A stretch of 64,000 nt of DNA from Gemmobacter aquarius (lineage in GTDB: Bacteria; Pseudomonadota; Alphaproteobacteria; Rhodobacterales; Rhodobacteraceae), in assembly GCF_003060865.1 (NCBI RefSeq), contig NZ_CP028918.1:2716001-2780000 (forward strand), given 5' to 3'. Shown in pieces: positions 28,441 to 38,223 of the stretch. Position numbers and translations under genes: made by a program. The notes beneath the pieces are model-generated. The model ran no database searches. It saw only the letters and a list, made by a program, of their open reading frames with translations, and had not been told where the DNA came from. Positions within the stretch are counted from its first letter, which is position 1. Every line of letters begins with the position of its first letter.

Positions 28441-31400
28441 ATGCATGACCACCCGCAGCGCGGCACGGCTTTTTCTTCCGACAGTCGGCCCCGCTGCCGT
28501 CCATACCGGCCGCCCCCCCTTCTGCGCGGATGCGCGGTGTCGGCGCTCGCCCTTGGGCTGACGATGTCCGGAACGGCCTCTTTCGCCGGTTGCCTGACCA
28601 TCGGGATCAACTATCCTTGCATCGGCGCGACCGACTTTACGCTCGATGCCGGCCCCGACGGCAACCTTGTCTATTCGGGTGGTGCGACCGGAAACCTTAC
28701 CGTCAATGGCCAAGGCGGCAACGACAGCATCGTTTTCGGTGAAGCAAGCAACCTTGCTCCCAAATCCGGCACCACGCTCGTCGATGGCGGAGACGGTGAC
28801 GATGCCATCACCGCACAGGGCGCCAGCGTCCTGTCCGGCAATATCCTCGGCGCCGATGGGGCCGACAATATCCTGATCGAAGGGGCCTCATCCCTTACCG
28901 GCAACGTCGATGGCGGCCTCGGTGACGACATACTGACCCTGCGGAACGCGGGAACGACCGTTACGGGCACCCTGTCGGGCGGTGACGGGGCCGACGTCAT
29001 CATGCTGCGCGATGCGTCCGAACTCGCAGGCAACATCGACGCCGGCGCAGGGGCCGACAAGGTCACACTCAAACTCGGCACGACGCTCGACGGCGACCTG
29101 CTCGCAGGGGCCGATGCAGATACCGTGCTTATCCGTGGCGGCTCGACCGTCACGGGCGACGTCAAGGCCGAAGACGGCGCCGATCTTCTGACCATTCAGG
29201 AACAAAGCACCGTCGAAGGATCGGTCTATACCGGCGGCGGCGACGACACGGCACTCCTCGAAGGCGACACGCTGGGCGGCTCGACCATCGAGGGCGACTT
29301 CGACGCAGGCGCGGGAAAGGACACCGTGGGGATCCGCGGCGCAAGCACCGTCGACGGCGATGTGCTGGGGGACACGGGCGATGACGCCATCCTCGTCACC
29401 GGAGGCTCGACCGTAAAAGGCGATGTCGATGCCGGAGACGACAACGATCTGGTGACGGTCCAGGCCTTGGCCGTCGTCAAGGGCAGCGTGCTTGGCGGCG
29501 CTGGCGGCGACAGCCTGCTTGTCGAAGGCAATGCCACGGTCGAGGGCGCGCTATCCGGCGGTACCGGCGATGACACCATCAACGTGACAAGCGGCGAGGT
29601 GCAGGGGGGTATCAGCGGCGGCGAAGGCAACGATACGGCCAACCTGACCGGTGGCAAGATCGGGGGCCTCAGTGGCCTCGGGTCACTCGACCTCGGCGCG
29701 GGCGGCGACACGCTGAACCTCGTTTTCAACGACACGCTCGGCGCCGATGCGCTGGATGTCACTGGAATTTCGATGTTTGACGGCGGCGACGGCGCCAACA
29801 GCGCAACGCTCACCGGCTTCGACGGCGACTACAGCGAGGGCGGACTGTTCTACCGCCAGTTCGACCAATGGGACAGCGTCGAGGCCGTCGGCTCATTCCT
29901 GCAGTTCTCGCAAGATGCGACGGTCACCACGCTTGATCTCACATCCTCCAGTGCCCTGTTCCAGACGAACGGTACGCGCGCCCTGACCGCTGCGGACGGG
30001 TCCGACACGGCCAAGCTTTCGGTCGATGCGACATCCTATGTCGATTTGCGCGATGCGGCCTTTGCGGCAGTGCTTCCGGTCTCGAACCTGCCGCTTTCGG
30101 TCGTGTCCTTTCCGGTCTTGCCGCAATCCACAGCCGACGATGCACTTACCGTCGCCGACCTCGACCTGACCGGAAGCGCCACGCCCCTTACCTTGCCTAC
30201 GCTGCGTGTGAATTTTGACGCCGATGACACGACCTACCGCAACGGGCGCGACGATGCGGTCAGCGGCAATGCCGACCAGATCGACGTCAGCACCTCGATC
30301 ACCACCACAGGCACCATCGGCATCCGCATCGACGCGGTTGGCGGCTACCTCGACATGGGCATGCCGCTCGGCCTGTCCGGTTCGGTCGCCATCATCGACG
30401 ACCTGCAATCCGCTGCCCTGTCCCGACCGGGTGCGGGCGCCTCGCTCGTCGCCTCGACCACCTATGTTGCCGACAGCAATCTGCCCGTCGATCCGGCCCG
30501 CCAATGGGCACTGGTCGACCAGGGCAACGGCGGCGTCTACCTGCAATGGACAACGGCGCTCGACGGCGTAACCCTCGGCCCGAACGCCAGCGCCGAACTC
30601 GCCTTGGCAAGCGGTGGTGTCGAAGCCATGTCGTCGCTTCTTACGGGCTTTGCCGATGGCTCCATCGCCAAACGCGCGCTCTGCACCGGCACCACGATCG
30701 ATTGCGCCCTCACGCCCTCGTCTGTCTGGGTCATGGCAGGGGCCGGTTCGTTCCGGATGGGCGCAGCCAGCGGCTTCGAAGGCTTTGACGCGACGAACCG
30801 CACCCTGACCGGAGGCATCGAATACGCCATCGGCCAAAGCATGAACGGTGGCGTATTCGCAAGCCTGCAACAGGGCAGCACCGACCTCGGCTCGACCTTG
30901 GGCGCCTTCGGTCCGCGCTCCTCCACCGCGTCGCATAGCGCAGGCTATGTCGGCAGCTACCTCAGCGCAGAACAGGGCGGCGCCTACATCACCGCCCTCG
31001 GCGCGTTGGGCAAGGCGAACAGCGACCTCGTCAACGGAACGCTGTTCAGCGCAACCTCCAGCCATGACAGCATGATCGCCGTGGTCGCGGCAACGGCAGG
31101 CAAGCGCATGGCGTTGGGCAACGGCTTCGCACTCGACCCCCGCGTGGAAGCGTCCTACGCCAGATCGGACTCGAACGCCTACACCGACGATCAGGGCCTG
31201 ACGGTAGACGCCTCTGGAACCCAGACACGTGTTGCGGCGACGCTTGGGCTTACCTACCGCGAGTCCACCTCGCCTCTCTCCCTGACCCTGCGCGCCGGAA
31301 CCGCCTTCCTTGTATCCGACACGACCACGGCAGCCGGAGACACAGGCGCAGGATCCTTGTCAGGCATCGACGCGCACCGCTCCGACAGGGTGTTCACCGC

Positions 31401-31521
31401 CTCGATCGAAGGGCGCTACAGCTTCACCGAAAACGCGGCTCTCGTAGGCTCGATCTCGGCCGATGACGGGAACGATATCGGCGCGGCACGCGGCGGGCTG
31501 ACCTTCACCTACGCGTTCTGA
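28441..31521 (+). CDS. Autotransporter with RTX-like repeat passenger and outer-membrane beta-barrel
   Basis: 1,026 residues. An extended signal peptide has its hydrophobic core at about 29-46 (GCAVSALALGLTMSG). From about 55 to 430 the passenger is a run of 22-25-residue repeats with a GxGxD-type turn (GGDGDDAIT, GADGADNIL, GGDGADVIM, GAGADKVTL) alternating with a strand like GSTVxGDV. This predicts a long beta-solenoid that may bind calcium. A spacer of about 300 residues follows, then a C-terminal barrel of about 280 residues (from about FADGSIAKRALC) ending in TFTYAF with terminal Phe, the BAM signal. Likely surface-displayed or released; adhesion is a guess. Start codon choice is moderate: GGAG lies close to ATG 28441. 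Confidence 0.85.
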   Translation: MHDHPQRGTAFSSDSRPRCRPYRPPPLLRGCAVSALALGLTMSGTASFAGCLTIGINYPCIGATDFTLDAGPDGNLVYSGGATGNLTVNGQGGNDSIVFGEASNLAPKSGTTLVDGGDGDDAITAQGASVLSGNILGADGADNILIEGASSLTGNVDGGLGDDILTLRNAGTTVTGTLSGGDGADVIMLRDASELAGNIDAGAGADKVTLKLGTTLDGDLLAGADADTVLIRGGSTVTGDVKAEDGADLLTIQEQSTVEGSVYTGGGDDTALLEGDTLGGSTIEGDFDAGAGKDTVGIRGASTVDGDVLGDTGDDAILVTGGSTVKGDVDAGDDNDLVTVQALAVVKGSVLGGAGGDSLLVEGNATVEGALSGGTGDDTINVTSGEVQGGISGGEGNDTANLTGGKIGGLSGLGSLDLGAGGDTLNLVFNDTLGADALDVTGISMFDGGDGANSATLTGFDGDYSEGGLFYRQFDQWDSVEAVGSFLQFSQDATVTTLDLTSSSALFQTNGTRALTAADGSDTAKLSVDATSYVDLRDAAFAAVLPVSNLPLSVVSFPVLPQSTADDALTVADLDLTGSATPLTLPTLRVNFDADDTTYRNGRDDAVSGNADQIDVSTSITTTGTIGIRIDAVGGYLDMGMPLGLSGSVAIIDDLQSAALSRPGAGASLVASTTYVADSNLPVDPARQWALVDQGNGGVYLQWTTALDGVTLGPNASAELALASGGVEAMSSLLTGFADGSIAKRALCTGTTIDCALTPSSVWVMAGAGSFRMGAASGFEGFDATNRTLTGGIEYAIGQSMNGGVFASLQQGSTDLGSTLGAFGPRSSTASHSAGYVGSYLSAEQGGAYITALGALGKANSDLVNGTLFSATSSHDSMIAVVAATAGKRMALGNGFALDPRVEASYARSDSNAYTDDQGLTVDASGTQTRVAATLGLTYRESTSPLSLTLRAGTAFLVSDTTTAAGDTGAGSLSGIDAHRSDRVFTASIEGRYSFTENAALVGSISADDGNDIGAARGGLTFTYAF

Positions 31522-31550
31522 TCCGGACGCAACGAACCGCCGCAAACGCA

Positions 31551-31598
31551 GCCAAGAGTTTTCAGAACTCTTGGCAAATTCCTTCAAAAGGAATTTGC
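31551..31598. repeat. Two overlapping perfect hairpins between convergent genes
   Basis: GCCAAGAGTT (31551-31560) pairs with 31566-31575 around TTCAG. GCAAATTCCTT (31574-31584) pairs with 31588-31598 around CAA. They share two bases. Located between the convergent autotransporter and isocitrate dehydrogenase genes, they may act as a bidirectional terminator. They resemble the purine-left/pyrimidine-right palindromes at 12426-12537. Confidence 0.75.
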
Positions 31599-31681
31599 GC
31601 GGCGCAACGGGGGAACGTGCAGAACCTGTGTCGAAAGTGCGGGCCGCTTCACCCGGCCCGCACCACACGGCTCCGGTCCCG

Positions 31682-33904
31682 TCAGCCGATGATCCGGTTG
31701 AACGTTGCCGAAGGACGCATGACCGCAACCGTCTTTGCTGCATCTGTATGGTAATAGCCGCCCAGATCGGCAGGGCTGCCCTGCCCGGCGGCCAGTTCGG
31801 CGCAGATCACCGCCTCGTTCGCCGCCAACGCCTCGGCCACCGGCGCGAAGCGCGCGGCAAGCTCAGGCGATTCCGTCTGCGTGGCCAAAGCCTGGGCCCA
31901 ATAGAGCGCAAAGTAAAAGTGGCTGTCGCGGTTGTCGGTCTGCCCCGCCTTGCCTTGGGGCGACCTGTCGTGGTCAAGCACCCCTTGCGTCGCCACATCG
32001 ACCGCCGCGCCCAGAATACGCGCCTTGTCGTTACCGGTCGTCTCGCCCAGAAACTTCAGGCTCTCGCCAAGCGCGCAGAACTCGCCCAGCGAATCCCAGC
32101 GCAGGTGGTTTTCCTCCACCAACTGCTGCACATGTTTGGGGGCCGACCCGCCCGCGCCGGTCTCGAACAGGCCGCCGCCGTTCATCAGCTTGACGATCGA
32201 CAGCATCTTGGCCGAGGTGCCCAGTTCCAGAATCGGGAACAGGTCGGTCAGGTAATCGCGCAGCACGTTACCGGTGATGGCAATCGACGTTCCGCCCTTG
32301 CGGATCGTCTCGAAACTGCGGCGCGTGGCCGCGCGCGGGGCCAGAACGGCGAACCGGTCGGTCACACCCGCCGCCGCAAGGATCGGCTCGACATAGCCGA
32401 TCAGCTCGGCATCATGCGGGCGGTCGCGGTCGAGCCAGAAGATCGCCTCGCAGCCCTCGGCCCGCTGCCGGTCGATGGCCAGCCGCACCCAATCCTCGAT
32501 CGCCGCCTTGCGGGTCGATGCCGCGCGCCAGATATCGCCCGCCTCTACTGCGTGCTCGTGCAGCACATCGCCATTCGCCGCGATCAGCCGCACCACCCCG
32601 TCCGACGCGATTTCAAAGGTCGTCGGGTGCGACCCGTATTCCTCGGCCTTCTGCGCCATCAGCCCGATGTTCTGCACCGTTCCCGCCGTGGCCGGATCAA
32701 GCGCGCCGGTCTCTTTGAAATAGGCAATCGTCTCGTCATAGACAGCGGCATAGGAGCTGTCGGGAATGATGCAATTGGTATCGGCGGCCTTGCCATCCGG
32801 CCCCCAGCCCTTGCCACCGGCTCGGATCAGCGCGGGCATCGAGGCATCAACGATCACATCCGAAGGCACATGCAGGTTGGTGATCCCGCGATCCGAATTG
32901 ACCATGTAAAGCGGCGCCCGCGCCTTTAGCGTGGCCTCGATCTCGGCCAGAATGGCGGCCCCGCCCGCCATATCGGCGATGCGCTCCAGCATCACGCCCA
33001 GACCGGAATTCGCATCGATCCCTGCCGCCTGCATTGCCGCCCCGTGGCGGTCGAACACCGGCGCGAGGAACGCCTTGACCGCATGGCCAAAGATGATCGG
33101 GTCCGAAACCTTCATCATCGTGGCCTTGAGGTGGATCGAGAACAGCAGCCCCGCCGCTTGCGTGGCATCCACCTGTTCGGCCAGAAACGCCCGCAGCGCG
33201 CGCGCCGACATGAATGTCGCATCGACCACCGTTCCCGCCGGATAATCGACCCCCTGTTTCAGCACTCTCACCGTGCCATCCAGTCCCACATGCTCGATCC
33301 GGGCTTTGCCCGCCTGCGCCGCCGTCAGCGTGACCGACCGTTCGTTCGACCGGAAATCCCCCTGCGCCATGGTCGACACGCGGGTCTTGCAATCGGCAGA
33401 CCAGCGGCCCATCGAATGCGGGTTGGCCTTGGCGTAATTCTTCACCGCCACCGCCGCCCGCCGGTCGGAATTGCCCTCGCGCAGCACGGGGTTCACCGCC
33501 GACCCCTTGATCGCATCATAGCGGCGGCGGCTTTCCACCTCCTCCGGTGTTGCGGGCGCTTCGGGATAATCGGGCAGATCATAGCCCTGCGCCTGCAACT
33601 CGCGCACCGCTGCCACCAGTTGCGGCACCGAAGCCGAGATGTTGGGCAGCTTGATCACATTCGCCCCCGGCAGCGTGACCAGCCGCCCCAGATCGGCCAG
33701 ATCGTCGGGTTGACGCTGCGCTTCGGTCAGGCGTTCGGGAAAGGCGGCGATGATCCGCCCGGCAAGCGAGATGTCCCGCGTCCCGACCGACACCCCCGCC
33801 GCCGCCGCAAAGCTGCGGATGACCGGCAAAAGCGAAGCCGACGCAAGCTGCGGCGCCTCGTCCACCTTGGTCACGATGATGTCGGAAGCGGTCTGGTCAG
33901 TCAT
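31682..33904 (-). CDS. icd: NADP-dependent isocitrate dehydrogenase, monomeric type
   Basis: 740 residues, the standard length of the monomeric (type II) enzyme, unlike the 400-residue dimeric one. It oxidises isocitrate to 2-oxoglutarate in the cytoplasm. Conserved stretches include [49 protein letters not shown] and [23 protein letters not shown] 33904 is supported by AAGG nine bases upstream and by family length. It lies close to an FAA-hydrolase gene on the same strand. Confidence 0.97.
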   Translation of the reverse strand: MTDQTASDIIVTKVDEAPQLASASLLPVIRSFAAAAGVSVGTRDISLAGRIIAAFPERLTEAQRQPDDLADLGRLVTLPGANVIKLPNISASVPQLVAAVRELQAQGYDLPDYPEAPATPEEVESRRRYDAIKGSAVNPVLREGNSDRRAAVAVKNYAKANPHSMGRWSADCKTRVSTMAQGDFRSNERSVTLTAAQAGKARIEHVGLDGTVRVLKQGVDYPAGTVVDATFMSARALRAFLAEQVDATQAAGLLFSIHLKATMMKVSDPIIFGHAVKAFLAPVFDRHGAAMQAAGIDANSGLGVMLERIADMAGGAAILAEIEATLKARAPLYMVNSDRGITNLHVPSDVIVDASMPALIRAGGKGWGPDGKAADTNCIIPDSSYAAVYDETIAYFKETGALDPATAGTVQNIGLMAQKAEEYGSHPTTFEIASDGVVRLIAANGDVLHEHAVEAGDIWRAASTRKAAIEDWVRLAIDRQRAEGCEAIFWLDRDRPHDAELIGYVEPILAAAGVTDRFAVLAPRAATRRSFETIRKGGTSIAITGNVLRDYLTDLFPILELGTSAKMLSIVKLMNGGGLFETGAGGSAPKHVQQLVEENHLRWDSLGEFCALGESLKFLGETTGNDKARILGAAVDVATQGVLDHDRSPQGKAGQTDNRDSHFYFALYWAQALATQTESPELAARFAPVAEALAANEAVICAELAAGQGSPADLGGYYHTDAAKTVAVMRPSATFNRIIG

Positions 33905-33979
33905 TGCAATCAGCCTTGTTGAAACGCGAATACGGGTCCGAGCGGGGAACGGCCGCAAGCCGCCCCCCGTAGCACGGGT

Positions 33980-34663
33980 TTACACGACCATGACGGTCAG
34001 GCTCCCCAGCCCTTCGATCATCGCGTCCATCGTATCGCCGCGCAAGACCGGTCCGACACCCGAAGGCGTGCCCGACATGATGATGTCACCGGCCTGCAGC
34101 TCGAAATATTCCGACAGATAGGAAATCATCTCGGGCACCTTCCAGATCATCTGGTTCAGATCGCCCTCTTGCCGCAGCGCGCCATTCACCTTCAACTCGA
34201 TCCGCCCCGACGCGAGCGGTCCCGAGATTGCAACCGGAATCAGCGGCCCGACCGGAGCCGACCGCTCGAACGCCTTTCCGATCTCCCACGGGCGACCCAG
34301 CTTCTTTGCCTCGCCCTGCAAATCGCGCCGCGTCATATCCAGCGACACCGCGTAGCCCCAGACATGGTCAAGCGCGCGGTCGAGCGGAATGTTCGTGCCA
34401 CCCGACTTCAGCGCCACGACAAGTTCCACCTCGTGATGCACGTCGGTGCTGTGCGGCGGATAGGGAAACTCCCCGCTCGAATCGAGGTTGTCGGGGTTCT
34501 TCTGGAAAAAGAACGGCGGCTCGCGGTCCGGGTCGTGCCCCATCTCGATGGCATGGGCGGCATAGTTGCGCCCGATGCAATAGACGCGACGCACGGGAAA
34601 TGACCCGCCCCCGCTGACCGGAATGGACGGAACGGATGGCGCTGGGATCACGAAATCAGACAT
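33980..34663 (-). CDS. Fumarylacetoacetate hydrolase family protein
   Basis: 227 residues. The family core is clear: RVYCIGRNYAAHAIEMG, FFFQKNPDNL, then HHEVELVVAL (metal-binding Glu pair), GYAVSLDMTRRDLQ, GKAFERSAPVGP and GDIIMSGTPSGVGP. Size and motifs fit fumarylpyruvate hydrolase and related acylpyruvases rather than the longer eukaryotic-type FAH. It cleaves C-C bonds of beta-diketo acids or decarboxylates oxaloacetate-like substrates. It is divergent from a GntR regulator and an ABC importer, so it probably acts in that catabolic pathway. AGAGG precedes the ATG. Confidence 0.92.
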   Translation of the reverse strand: MSDFVIPAPSVPSIPVSGGGSFPVRRVYCIGRNYAAHAIEMGHDPDREPPFFFQKNPDNLDSSGEFPYPPHSTDVHHEVELVVALKSGGTNIPLDRALDHVWGYAVSLDMTRRDLQGEAKKLGRPWEIGKAFERSAPVGPLIPVAISGPLASGRIELKVNGALRQEGDLNQMIWKVPEMISYLSEYFELQAGDIIMSGTPSGVGPVLRGDTMDAMIEGLGSLTVMVV

Positions 34664-34814
34664 GTGTCAGCCTCTTGCGGGATGGATTTGTTGCGGACGG
34701 TAACTTTGCGATCGTCGGAAATCAATCCCGCATTGATCCACTATGCACGTCAAAGCAAAATCAATTTGACAATGGTCTGGCGCGATATACCCTGTATTTC
34801 AGGAAACCTGTCGT

Positions 34815-34832
34815 AAATTGGTTGACCAATTT
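34815..34832. promoter_or_regulatory. GntR-type operator just upstream of its regulator gene
   Basis: AAATTGGT, two bases, then ACCAATTT: an 8-bp perfect inverted repeat ending 13 bases before the GTG start at 34846. It has the TGGTnnACCA core of FadR/VanR-type GntR operators. Placement would block transcription of the regulator and possibly the divergent FAA-hydrolase gene. A TTGACA hexamer lies at 34766-34771. Autoregulation is inferred. Confidence 0.65.
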
Positions 34833-34845
34833 TGGAGAATTGATC

Positions 34846-35531
34846 GTGAATGACAACGAGGCCGCCACGATGGATCCAGTCGCCCGCCTGCGGAGCTTCA
34901 TCATCGACGGCGGGTATGAACGGGGCGGAAGACTCCCCCCGAACGGCACCTGACCGACGAACTCGGCCTGTCGCGCGCCACGCTTCGCAAGGCGCTCGAC
35001 GCGCTTGAACGGGATGGCATGATCTGGCGGCATGTCGGCAAGGGCACCTTCGTTTCGGACGGCACCACGGCCCGCGCGCCCAGCAATGCAGTGCTGGAAC
35101 TCGGACGCCAGCTTACCCCTTTCCGCATGATGCGCGCCCGTCTTGCCATCGAACCCGCAATCGCCCGCGAAGCGGCGGTGAACGCCTCGGGCGAGACGCT
35201 GCAAAAGATGCAGCGCGCCATCGACCGCGCGAAATCTGCCACAACGTGGAAGGACTACGAAGAACAGGACGACATCTTCCACCGCACCATCGCCGAGGCG
35301 AGCGACAACCTTCTGCTCCTCGCCCTGTTCGACCAGCTGAACGAAGTCCGCCGCGCCGTCGCATGGGGCAGCGTCACGCGTGAGACGACCAGACCGTCGC
35401 CCGACCATTCCAGCTTTGCCGAACACGACGCCATTGCCGCCGCAATCGGCAACCGCGACGCGGGGGCCGCCTATGACGCCATGCGAAAACACCTCGGCTC
35501 GGTCGCCAAACGACTGTTCGGCGAGGTGTGA
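34846..35531 (+). CDS. GntR-family (FCD) regulator, interrupted by an apparent one-base frameshift
   Basis: GTG 34846 (GGAG eight bases upstream) reads VNDNEAATMDPVARLRSFII and into the winged helix, then meets a stop at 34953. Adding one base at the C run 34935-34940 restores ERHLTDELGLSRATLRKALD and ALERDGMIWRHVGKGTFVS, continuing into an intact FCD domain (EQDDIFHRTIAEASDN, FAEHDAIAAAI). The corrected protein would be 228 residues. The defect is the same type as in sucD and the sigma-54 regulator. It lies between the divergent FAA-hydrolase gene and the ABC operon, so it is the likely local controller. Confidence 0.85.
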
Positions 35532-35634
35532 GCACCACGAACGACCACGACGAACGACCACTCCGGCAAGGGACAGAAAACGAAGCCCGCCGGACCAAGG
35601 CCCATACTGAAACGGATTCTCAGGGAGGAGAGCC

Positions 35635-36597
35635 ATGACGACGATTTTTGCCAAGTTGGCCGGTGCCGCATTCATGCTGGGCGCGCTTGTTTCAACCGCT
35701 CAGGCCGAAACCATCCGCATCGCGCTGGCCGAACCGCCATCTGATGAAATGGCCGCCTTTTTCGTCGCGCTCGACCGCGCCAAGGCGGCAGGGGTCGATT
35801 ACGAATGGACCGCCTTTGCCGAAGAGGAACTCGCCATTCAGGCGGTCCTCAGCGGTGACATGGATATCGCTTTCGGCACGCCCTATGCCGCCATGCAGCG
35901 GTCCAAGGCGCCGGTGCGGATCATCTTCCAGCTGTCGCGGCTGGTGTTCTTCCCCGTGGCGACCAAAGACTACAACACGCTGAAAGACCTCGACGGCGTG
36001 CCGATCATGCTGCACTCGCGCGGCGGCGGCACCGATGCCATCGCCAATGTGATCGAAAGCCGCGAAGGCATCACCTTCGGCGACCGCTCCTACGTGCCCG
36101 GATCCGACAAGCGTGTGGTGGCCATGCTCGCCGGTCAGGCCGAAGCCACGATCCTCGATCTGTCGAACCGCAACAAGATCATCGCCGAAGCTGGTGACCG
36201 CTTCAACTCGCTGCCGATGTTCGAGGTGAAAGCCAGCGACGAAGCCCTGTTCGCCAACCTCGACTGGATCAAGGAAAACGAGGAAGCGGTCAACACGCTG
36301 ATCAAATCGCTGCATTCGGTCTGGACCGAAATGAGCGCCGACCCCACCCTGATCAGCCGCGAAACCGATCCCGAAGGCCCGATCGGCCAGTTGCCCGCCG
36401 AAATCCTGGCCGAACTCGACGGCTTTTACACCGATGCCGTCGCGGGCGGTCTTTACGATCCGAACGGCGGCGGGCGCGAAGCGGCGGCGGCAGACCTCGA
36501 ATGGTATGCGCTCTCGGGCCAGCTCGAAGGCGATCCGTCCACGCTGAACGCCGAAGACTTCTGGTATTTCGCCCCGCTCGACGCGGCGATGAAGTGA
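35635..36597 (+). CDS. ABC transporter substrate-binding protein, SsuA/TauA/NMT1 type
   Basis: 320 residues with a Sec signal peptide (cleavage after AQA at residues 22-24). The fold is the periplasmic binding type used for nitrate, taurine, sulfonates and pyrimidine precursors (DMDIAFGTPYAAMQ, LDGVPIMLHSRGGGTDAI, VVAMLAGQAEATIL). Ligand is not deducible. The start has AGGGAGGAGAGCC upstream. It is first in a four-gene importer operon with two permeases and an ATPase, downstream of the GntR gene. Confidence 0.9.
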   Translation: MTTIFAKLAGAAFMLGALVSTAQAETIRIALAEPPSDEMAAFFVALDRAKAAGVDYEWTAFAEEELAIQAVLSGDMDIAFGTPYAAMQRSKAPVRIIFQLSRLVFFPVATKDYNTLKDLDGVPIMLHSRGGGTDAIANVIESREGITFGDRSYVPGSDKRVVAMLAGQAEATILDLSNRNKIIAEAGDRFNSLPMFEVKASDEALFANLDWIKENEEAVNTLIKSLHSVWTEMSADPTLISRETDPEGPIGQLPAEILAELDGFYTDAVAGGLYDPNGGGREAAAADLEWYALSGQLEGDPSTLNAEDFWYFAPLDAAMK

Positions 36598-36668
36598 CCC
36601 TTTCCGCCGGCGCAGCCCGCGCCGGCGGCACCTCCCCCCCTCCCTTCCCCCAGCGCCGGAACGGACCG

Positions 36669-37430
36669 ATGATACACCGATCCCTCCTCCTCAAACTCCT
36701 GTCGGCGGCCATCGTCTTTGGCGCTTGGGAAATCGCGGGCCGCGTGCCCGTGTCATACGCTTTCCCCACCTTCATCGATTCCATGGCCGCGCTGCTGCGG
36801 ATGACCTTCGACGGCAGCATCTTCGTGGCCTACGGCGAAACCCTGCGCCCCCTCGTCGTCGGCGTCGCCATCTCGGCGGTCAGCGGCATCGGCCTCGGCC
36901 TCTGGATCGGCCTGTCCGCCCGCTTTGACTGGCTCTTCTCGCCGATCTTCGTCGTGATGCAGGCGGCCCCGCTTGCCGCGCTGATCCCCATCCTCGTCAT
37001 GGTCTACGGCATCGGCCTGACGTCCAAGGTCTTCGTCGTCTGCATCATGGCCATGCCGGTCATCGTCCTGAACACCGCCTCGGCGGTCCGCAACACCCCC
37101 GGCTCGCTGAAAGAGATGTCGCGCTCCTTCCTCGCCTCGGAACGCGACGTCCTGCTGAAGATCATCCTTCCCGCCGCCTCGCCCGTCATCTTTTCCGGCC
37201 TCCGGCTCGGGGTGTCGGCGGGCTTCATCGGCGCGATCCTGTCCGAATTGAAAATCACGCCGACAGGGGTCGGCGACATCATCACCTACAGCCGCTCGAT
37301 TGCGGATTACCCCAGCATGTATGCCGCGATCTTCTCGATCATCCTTCTGGCCGTGCTCTTCCTCAACCTGCTCGAAAAGCTGGAAAACGTCCTCTTTGAA
37401 GGGAACAACCGTGGATATGTCTCAGATTAA
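36669..37430 (+). CDS. ABC transporter permease, SsuC/TauC type (first of two)
   Basis: 253 residues with about six transmembrane helices. The EAA loop that contacts the ATPase is at EMSRSFLASERDVLLKIILP. The start at 36669 gives MIHRSLLLKLL; the frame is open upstream without homology. Its 3' end overlaps the ATPase gene by 20 bases, indicating coupling. Two different permease genes suggest a heterodimeric channel. Confidence 0.9.
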   Translation: MIHRSLLLKLLSAAIVFGAWEIAGRVPVSYAFPTFIDSMAALLRMTFDGSIFVAYGETLRPLVVGVAISAVSGIGLGLWIGLSARFDWLFSPIFVVMQAAPLAALIPILVMVYGIGLTSKVFVVCIMAMPVIVLNTASAVRNTPGSLKEMSRSFLASERDVLLKIILPAASPVIFSGLRLGVSAGFIGAILSELKITPTGVGDIITYSRSIADYPSMYAAIFSIILLAVLFLNLLEKLENVLFEGNNRGYVSD

Positions 37431-38214
37431 GCCAGATGCACGACAGGGCGCGGCACCCGCCGACATCGCCGTCTCGGTCCGCAACGTCTCGAAAGTCTAC
37501 GGCGATGTGCAGGCGCTCAAAGACCTGTCGCTCGATTTTCCGCGCGGCGAACTCACCTCGCTGCTCGGCCCCTCGGGCTGCGGCAAGACCACGCTCCTCA
37601 AGATCATCGCAGGCCTTCTGCCCGCCACGTCCGGTCAGATCGAGGTGAACGGCAAGCCCGTCACCGAACCCGGACCCGACCGGTCTTTCGTCTTTCAGGA
37701 TTTCGCACTGCTGCCCTGGGCCTCGGTGATCCGCAACGTGGCCTTCGGTCTGGAACTGCGCGGCGTGGCCAAATCGGAACGCGAAGCGATTGCCGAAAAA
37801 TACATCCGCGAGGTCGGGCTGGCCGGGTTCGAACAGAAATTCCCGCACCAGCTTTCGGGCGGCATGCGCCAGCGGGTCGGCCTTGCCCGCGCCCTTTCGG
37901 TCAACGCGCAGGTGCTGCTTCTCGACGAACCCTTCTCGGCCGTCGACGAACAGACCCGCCGCAAGTTTCAGGAAGACCTGCTGCAACTGGTGCAGAACGA
38001 GAAGAAAACCTTCATCTTCGTCACCCATTCGATCGAGGAAGCGGTCTACGTCTCGGACCAGATCGCCATCCTTCTGCCCCGCCCCAGCCGCGTGTCCGAA
38101 ATCATCCGCCCCTCCAGCTTCCGCAACAAGGGCGTCGACAACATCCGCCGCGATCCCGAATACCTCGACATCGTCGACAGTATCTGGGCCTCGCTGCGCG
38201 CTTATGTCGAATAG
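37411..38214 (+). CDS. ABC transporter ATP-binding protein, SsuB/TauB type
   Basis: 267 residues. Walker A GPSGCGKTT, Q loop FVFQDFALLPW, signature LSGGMRQRVGLARAL, Walker B LLLDEPFSAVD and switch His in VTHSIEEA are all present. GTG 37411 has AAGGGA six bases upstream; an ATG two codons later is the alternative. The gene overlaps the upstream permease. It powers import of the unknown substrate. Confidence 0.92.
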   Translation: MDMSQIKPDARQGAAPADIAVSVRNVSKVYGDVQALKDLSLDFPRGELTSLLGPSGCGKTTLLKIIAGLLPATSGQIEVNGKPVTEPGPDRSFVFQDFALLPWASVIRNVAFGLELRGVAKSEREAIAEKYIREVGLAGFEQKFPHQLSGGMRQRVGLARALSVNAQVLLLDEPFSAVDEQTRRKFQEDLLQLVQNEKKTFIFVTHSIEEAVYVSDQIAILLPRPSRVSEIIRPSSFRNKGVDNIRRDPEYLDIVDSIWASLRAYVE

Positions 38215-38223
38215 GGGCGCGCC

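Noticed and set aside
28144..28713. 189-codon open frame on the minus strand
   Set aside because: Its 3' half lies upstream of and its 5' half antisense to the autotransporter gene; Arg/Gly-rich shadow product with no motif.
28790..29650. Regular repeats in DNA that might suggest a CRISPR or tandem array
   Set aside because: The repetition is at protein level (22-25-residue solenoid repeats) with diverged codons; no conserved DNA repeat or spacer pattern.
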